DNA of 64,000 nt from Spongilla lacustris (taxonomy: Eukaryota > Porifera > Demospongiae > Spongillida > Spongillidae), in NCBI GenBank assembly GCA_949361645.1, contig OX442433.1:790110-854109 (forward strand). Direction: 5' to 3'. The position numbers and the translations under genes were made by a program. Of this stretch, positions 59,718 through 64,000 are shown piece after piece (position 1 is the stretch's first letter; the number at the start of each line of letters is the position of its first letter). The notes under the pieces were generated by a model. It made no database searches. It was not told where the DNA came from and was given only the letters and a program-made list of their open reading frames with translations.

Positions 59718-62580
59718 CGCGCACTTGCGCGTGTGCACAGTGTTGCTTCTGCGTATCATTAATATGTGCATGTGTGCCCATAGATATTTGATGTATCAAA
59801 TATCTATGGTGTGCCTGTTATTTTGCGTGTGTTTAAAATGTGTGCGGGTGAGTTTATGCGTGTGTGTCTGTATGTACCAATGAGCGTGCTTCAACGGATG
59901 GGCTGAGGTTCGTGGCTACTGCGGAGCTTTGTCAAATTGTTGTATTGATATGCCCACCGTGTACAGAGCTACTGTCAACACGTGGTTATACTGTTAGCAA
60001 CAGTGTGTTCCAGTGGGAGGAACTGGGCAGTTGGGAGGGATGGAGTTTGAAGGGCTGTGTTGTATGATAAACGATAAAAGGTCAAACAGGAGGAGGAGAC
60101 TGGAGAAAGGAGTAAATACATCAGGGATGGAGGGAGGATGTTTGGCTGCAGGGAAGGAGGAGGGAGGGAGAATTGGGTACAGGGAGAAGGAGGAGAGGAG
60201 GGAGGTAAGGATTGGCTGCAGGAGAGGAAGGAGAAGGGAAGGGAGGGCTGCAAGGGGTGATTGGTGTGACCATTGCAACAAGGTTCTAAAAATATGTTTC
60301 TAACATTATGTCTTGTCCTTCAGCACATGAGAGACAAGTTTTGGAACTTTGTCTTCTACAAGTTCATTTTTGTATTTGGTGTCATGAACGTCCAGGACAT
60401 CCAGGAGCTACTGAGCTGGTGTGTGTGGTTTGCCATCCTTGGCACACTCATTATCACAGAGCAGTTGTGCAAGGACCGCTTTCAATTTGTGAGCACTTCA
60501 ATGGGAACTTGAGTGTGTGTGATGAATTTTCTTTCTCTTGTACTGTTTCTTATTCTTGTCCCCTTCCCTTCCCTCCCTTTCTTCTTCCTCCCCCTCTCTC
60601 CCTTCCTCCCCTCTCTCTCCCTTCCTCCCCTCTCTCCCTTCCACCCCACTCCCTTCCTCCCTCCCTCTCTCTCTCCCTCCCTTCCACTCTGCTCTTCCTC
60701 CATTTCCCATGCTCTCCTTTGAGCAGCTCTCGTTCTCACCTAATACACCTTCTTCGTCACATGCCAAAATACTGATCCTGTTAGGGTCTGTGCTGTTCTG
60801 CTGTGCTGGCCTGTTTATGGTGTGTGCAATTGTGGGCTGGCAGCATGGCTTTAACTACTTCACTTTTCTTTACTCTGAGGTATGTGTGTGTTGTGTGTGT
60901 GTGTGTGTGGATGTGTGTGTGCATGTGTGTGTGTGGTTGTTGTTGTTGTGGTCACTCCTTATGGTGTACCTGTAGGTCTTCATCCTATGTGCAAGATCTC
61001 TTCACACTGTCATCAGGTAAAGGTGTAGTCCCCTTAGGGGGTACATGGGTACATGGGTACATGTACATACTACATATCTGTGCGGGGGGGTACATACAGC
61101 ATGTAAGTGTGCGATGTTAGATCCCATGGGGGGGTACATAATTGCCCATGCAAAAACAAGTTTGAATCTCTACTAAAATATTTCCTCTACAAATGGCATT
61201 CTTTTTAAACATTTCAACAACTTATACATGTATGTGCAATGTTAGAATGTTAAGTAGCTGAATGAGTGATTCATATTATTATATCAAATGAATAAACTAA
61301 CAGGAAGCGTTCAAATCAAAAGCTAGCATGGCCTGCTGTAGTGCAGATGGAGTGTGTGACTAATGTGTGACTAATGTGTGACTAATGTGTGACTAATGTG
61401 TGACTAATGTGTGACTAATGTGTGACTATGATGTGATTAATGTGTGACTAGAGTGGCTATTCATGATACACAGCTGTAACCTTCTTACTGGTCCAATGGT
61501 CTGTTGTCATAGATACATCATCCACCTGTGGGACATGCACCATGATGGCACATGGGAGAACAGGAGCACCTACACATACTACACCGAGCTGGTACTAGAA
61601 CTGGCAGCCCTCTCCGTTGATTTCCTACACCACGTCCATATGCTGGTGAGGGAAGGGGAATAAGAGCTGAAGGGAGGGGGTGTATAAAGTGGAAAAGGGG
61701 ATTGAAGGGGGAGGAGAGAGAGATATATAACTGTATGTCTTGTCCAGCTATGGGCTAACATGTTCCTGAGTGTGGCCAGCTTGATCCTCTTGATGAAGCT
61801 GAGGTTCCTGTACCAGGAGATACAGCGCAGGCTTAAGAGACACCGCAGCTATGTCAGTGTGACTGAGACTTTGGAGAAGAGGTAGAGTACTCTCCTTAGG
61901 GGTGGGGACATTGTTGTTATGGGTGGAGCATTGTTGTTATGGGTGGAGCATTGTTATTATGGGTGTGGCATTCTCATGGGTGGAGCATTGTTGTTATGGG
62001 TTGGGGCATTCTATATACGGTTTAAGGTAGTTAAACCAAGTTAACCAACAAGTGGGGTTAATAACTACCAATGCACGTGTGGGCACGTATATATATATGT
62101 ATATGTGTGCGCAGGCACATTGGCATTGCACGCTGCACGGTGGCTAGTCGAACGCAGGAAATTTTCTTTCTTATTTTTGAACTCCATTGCCCGGGAAAGG
62201 GGGCAATGTGACAATCCGGGCTGGGGTTCTGGCACACTCAAGGAGGTGCCTTCACGCCACACCCCCAAACGTGAGCTGCACATGCCCACAACGAGGAAGG
62301 TTAACTGCTTGATTGTACAGTCCTATGGGAAGATGATACTAGATAGGAAGGTGGGGTCACTGTAGAGTCAGTACCTCTGCTCCCCATCCTCTCCCCCCCA
62401 TCTTCTTCACCCCCACTCATCCTCTGGTCTCCTCCTCCACATCTCCACACATCTCCACACCACTGCCAGGTTTGTCTTGGTACCAAAGCAGGAGCTCATG
62501 ATGTCAGATGAGGTGTGTGCCATATGTTGGGAGAAGATGGCCACAGCACGCAGACTGCCATGTGGACACATCTTTCATAC
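59328..62580 (+). CDS. AMFR: gp78/AMFR-like ER membrane RING ubiquitin ligase, 3' part beyond the window
   Basis: Eight exons are visible: 59,328-59,480; 59,543-59,635; 60,324-60,488; 60,727-60,879; 60,976-61,016; 61,513-61,645; 61,748-61,881; 62,470-62,580, about 327 codons, all in phase. Several membrane segments come first (for example YAGFSALALFYATVYAL; ILILLGSVLFCCAGLFMV), then the RING start CAICWEKMATARRLPCGHIFH, with Cys-x2-Cys, Cys-x-His and x2-His in C3H2C3 order. This is the plan of gp78/AMFR, which ubiquitinates misfolded ER proteins. The last exon ends in phase 2 within the RING. The rest of the RING, CUE and VIM segments must lie beyond 64,000, after a 1-kb minisatellite in the next intron. 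Confidence 0.9.
59784..59815. repeat. Short perfect palindrome in gp78-like intron 2
   Basis: CCATAGATATTTGA is followed after four bases by its exact reverse complement. Next to it lies a (TG)n/(CG)n tract at 59,680-59,720. Confidence 0.8.
61352..61452. repeat. 11-bp tandem repeat in gp78-like intron 5
   Basis: GTGTGACTAAT is repeated about eight times with few changes. A second tandem array of about 21-bp GGGTGGAGCATTGTTGTTAT units lies at 61,918-62,010 in intron 7. Confidence 0.9.
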
Positions 62581-62934
62581 GTAAGTCTGCATAGGGGGGG
62601 GGGAGAGGGGAAGGGGAGGAGGGGAGGGGAGGAGGGAGGGGGAGGGGAAGGGGTGGGAGGGGTAGGTAGACGGGAAGAGGTGGGATGGGAGCATGTACAC
62701 ATGATGTTTAAAGGGGCACACATGTACATGTACATGTAGGTGTGTGGTGTGGATGTGTATCTTGTAAACGAGTGCACACAACTTGGGGGTGGTGCTTTGC
62801 TAGGAGTCATAACTACAGATTGTAAAAGTACTTCTATAATCTATGTCCTGTGGCTACATCAACCTGTTTATTGCATGGGGGTTATTGAGGTGGAGGTTAC
62901 ATGCATGTCTCTGTATGTGGCTTTATTTCAATGA

Positions 62935-64000
62935 TCCATTGCCTCCCAATGCCTTCCATTGCCTTCCATTGCCCTCCATTGCCTTCCATTGCCTTCCATT
63001 GCCTTCCATTGCCTCCCATTGCCTTCCATTGCCTCTCATTGCCTCCCATTGCCCTCCATTGCCTTCCATTGCCTCCCATTGCCTCCCATTGCCTCCCATT
63101 GCCTTCCATTGCCTTCCATTGCCCTCCATTGCCTCCCATTGCCTCCCATTGCCTTCCATTGCCTTCCATTGCCTTCCATTGCCCTCCATTGCCTCCCATT
63201 GCCTTCCATTGCCTTCCATTGCCTTCCATTGCCCTCCATTGCCTCCCATTGCCTCCCATTGTCTTCCATTGCCTCCCATTGCCTTCCATTGCCTCCCATT
63301 GCCCTCCATTGCCTCCCATTGCCTTCCATTGCCTTCCATTGCCTTCCATTGCCTCCATTGTCTCCCATTGCCTTCCATTGCCTTCCATTGCCTCCCATTG
63401 CCTCCCATTGCCCTCCATTGCCTCCCATTGCCTCCCATTGCCTTCCATTGCCTTCCATTGCCTCTCATTGCCTCCCATTGCCTTCCATTGCCTCCCATTG
63501 CCTCCCATTGCCTTCCATTGCCTTCCATTGCCCTCCATTGCCTCCCATTGCCTCCCATTGCCTTCCATTGCCTTCCATTGCCTTCCATTGCCCTCCATTG
63601 CCTCCCATTGCCTTCCATTGCCCTCCATTGCCTCCCATTGCCTTCCATTGCCTTCCATTGCCTCCCATTGCCTTCCATTGCCTCCCATTGCCTCCCATTG
63701 CCCTCCATTGCCTTCCATTGCCTTCCATTGCCTTCCATTGCCTCCATTGCCTCCCATTGCCTTCCATTGCCTCCCATTGCCTCCCATTGCCTTCCATTGC
63801 CTCCCATTGCCTTCCATTGCCTTCCATTGCCTCCCATTGCCTTCCATTGCCTTCCATTGCCTCCCATTGCCTCCCATTGCCCTCCCATTGCCTCCCATTG
63901 CCTTCCATTGCCTCCCATTGCCTTCCATTGCCTCCCATTGCCTCCCATTGCCCTCCATTGCCTCCCATTGCCTTCCATTGCCCTCCATTGCCTTCCATTG
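62935..64000. repeat. 10-bp minisatellite, over 1 kb, in a gp78-like intron
   Basis: About 106 copies of CCATTGCCTT/CCATTGCCTC/CCATTGCCCT run to the end of the window, with a few 9- or 11-base units (63,349-63,360; 63,743-63,750; near 63,880). The CCATTGCC core is nearly invariant and the last two or three bases vary. Because the unit is 10 bases with no stop on the minus strand, long apparent proteins (repeats of MEGNGRQWKA) appear there in several frames. They are a by-product of the repeat. Confidence 0.97.

Noticed and set aside
62897..63998. Long minus-strand proteins of repeated MEGNGRQWKA type
   Set aside because: They are the translation of a 10-bp minisatellite without stops; three units make a 10-residue repeat in more than one frame, and the stretch lies in an intron of the gp78-like gene.
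62935..64000. Regularly spaced repeat reminiscent of a CRISPR array
   Set aside because: The unit is 10 bases with no unique spacers, and the context is eukaryotic.

Overview
The window is metazoan nuclear DNA: split genes with GT-AG introns (one GC-AG), many introns of only 55-60 nt, long introns full of repeats, microsatellites, poly(C)/poly(G) tracts and one 200-base assembly gap. Gene content (RNF213-type giant AAA+ protein, TRPML channel, CD38-type ADP-ribosyl cyclase, single-repeat phospholipase B, gp78/AMFR) and compact spacing suggest an early-branching animal, most likely a demosponge. That placement is inference; no ribosomal or mitochondrial marker is present.

Layout. (1) 1-42,286, minus strand: one very large RNF213-like gene of about 50 exons. 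It starts at 42,286 and runs off the left edge within the C-terminal domain. About 4,600 codons are visible. The P-loop of one AAA unit (split by an intron) and the Walker B of a later unit are present; the AAA units between them fall in the assembly gap at 21,409-21,608. The exons join in phase across the places where the RING and RZ zinc fingers of vertebrate RNF213 would lie, and neither finger is visible. The N-terminus carries a protease-associated (PA)-like segment. (2) 43,561-48,093, minus: a complete mucolipin/TRPML channel (13 exons, about 608 aa). (3) 48,347-50,028, plus: a small alpha/beta hydrolase with Cys at the usual Ser nucleophile position. (4) 50,174-52,758 and 56,093-58,921, minus: two tandem single-domain GDSL phospholipase B genes with the same ten-exon structure. 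(5) 54,874-55,813, plus, between the two phospholipases: an ADP-ribosyl cyclase of the CD38/BST1 family. (6) 59,328 to beyond the right edge, plus: a gp78/AMFR-like ER ubiquitin ligase, visible up to the middle of its RING.

Mobile DNA. RNF213 introns hold two 5'-truncated non-LTR retrotransposon copies whose C-termini resemble the zinc-knuckle plus restriction-like endonuclease module of R2/CRE-type elements; one has clear 13-bp target duplications. They also hold a non-autonomous hAT-like element with a perfect 8-bp target duplication and at least eight long inverted-repeat (foldback) elements of 0.5-2 kb. In transcripts these would form long hairpins.

Functional themes. TRPML and ADP-ribosyl cyclase both belong to endolysosomal calcium signalling and lie 7 kb apart. 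The RNF213-like and gp78-like genes both belong to ubiquitin/AAA protein-quality systems. Two head-to-head pairs (TRPML/hydrolase, phospholipase B copy B/gp78) have short shared upstream regions that could be bidirectional promoters.
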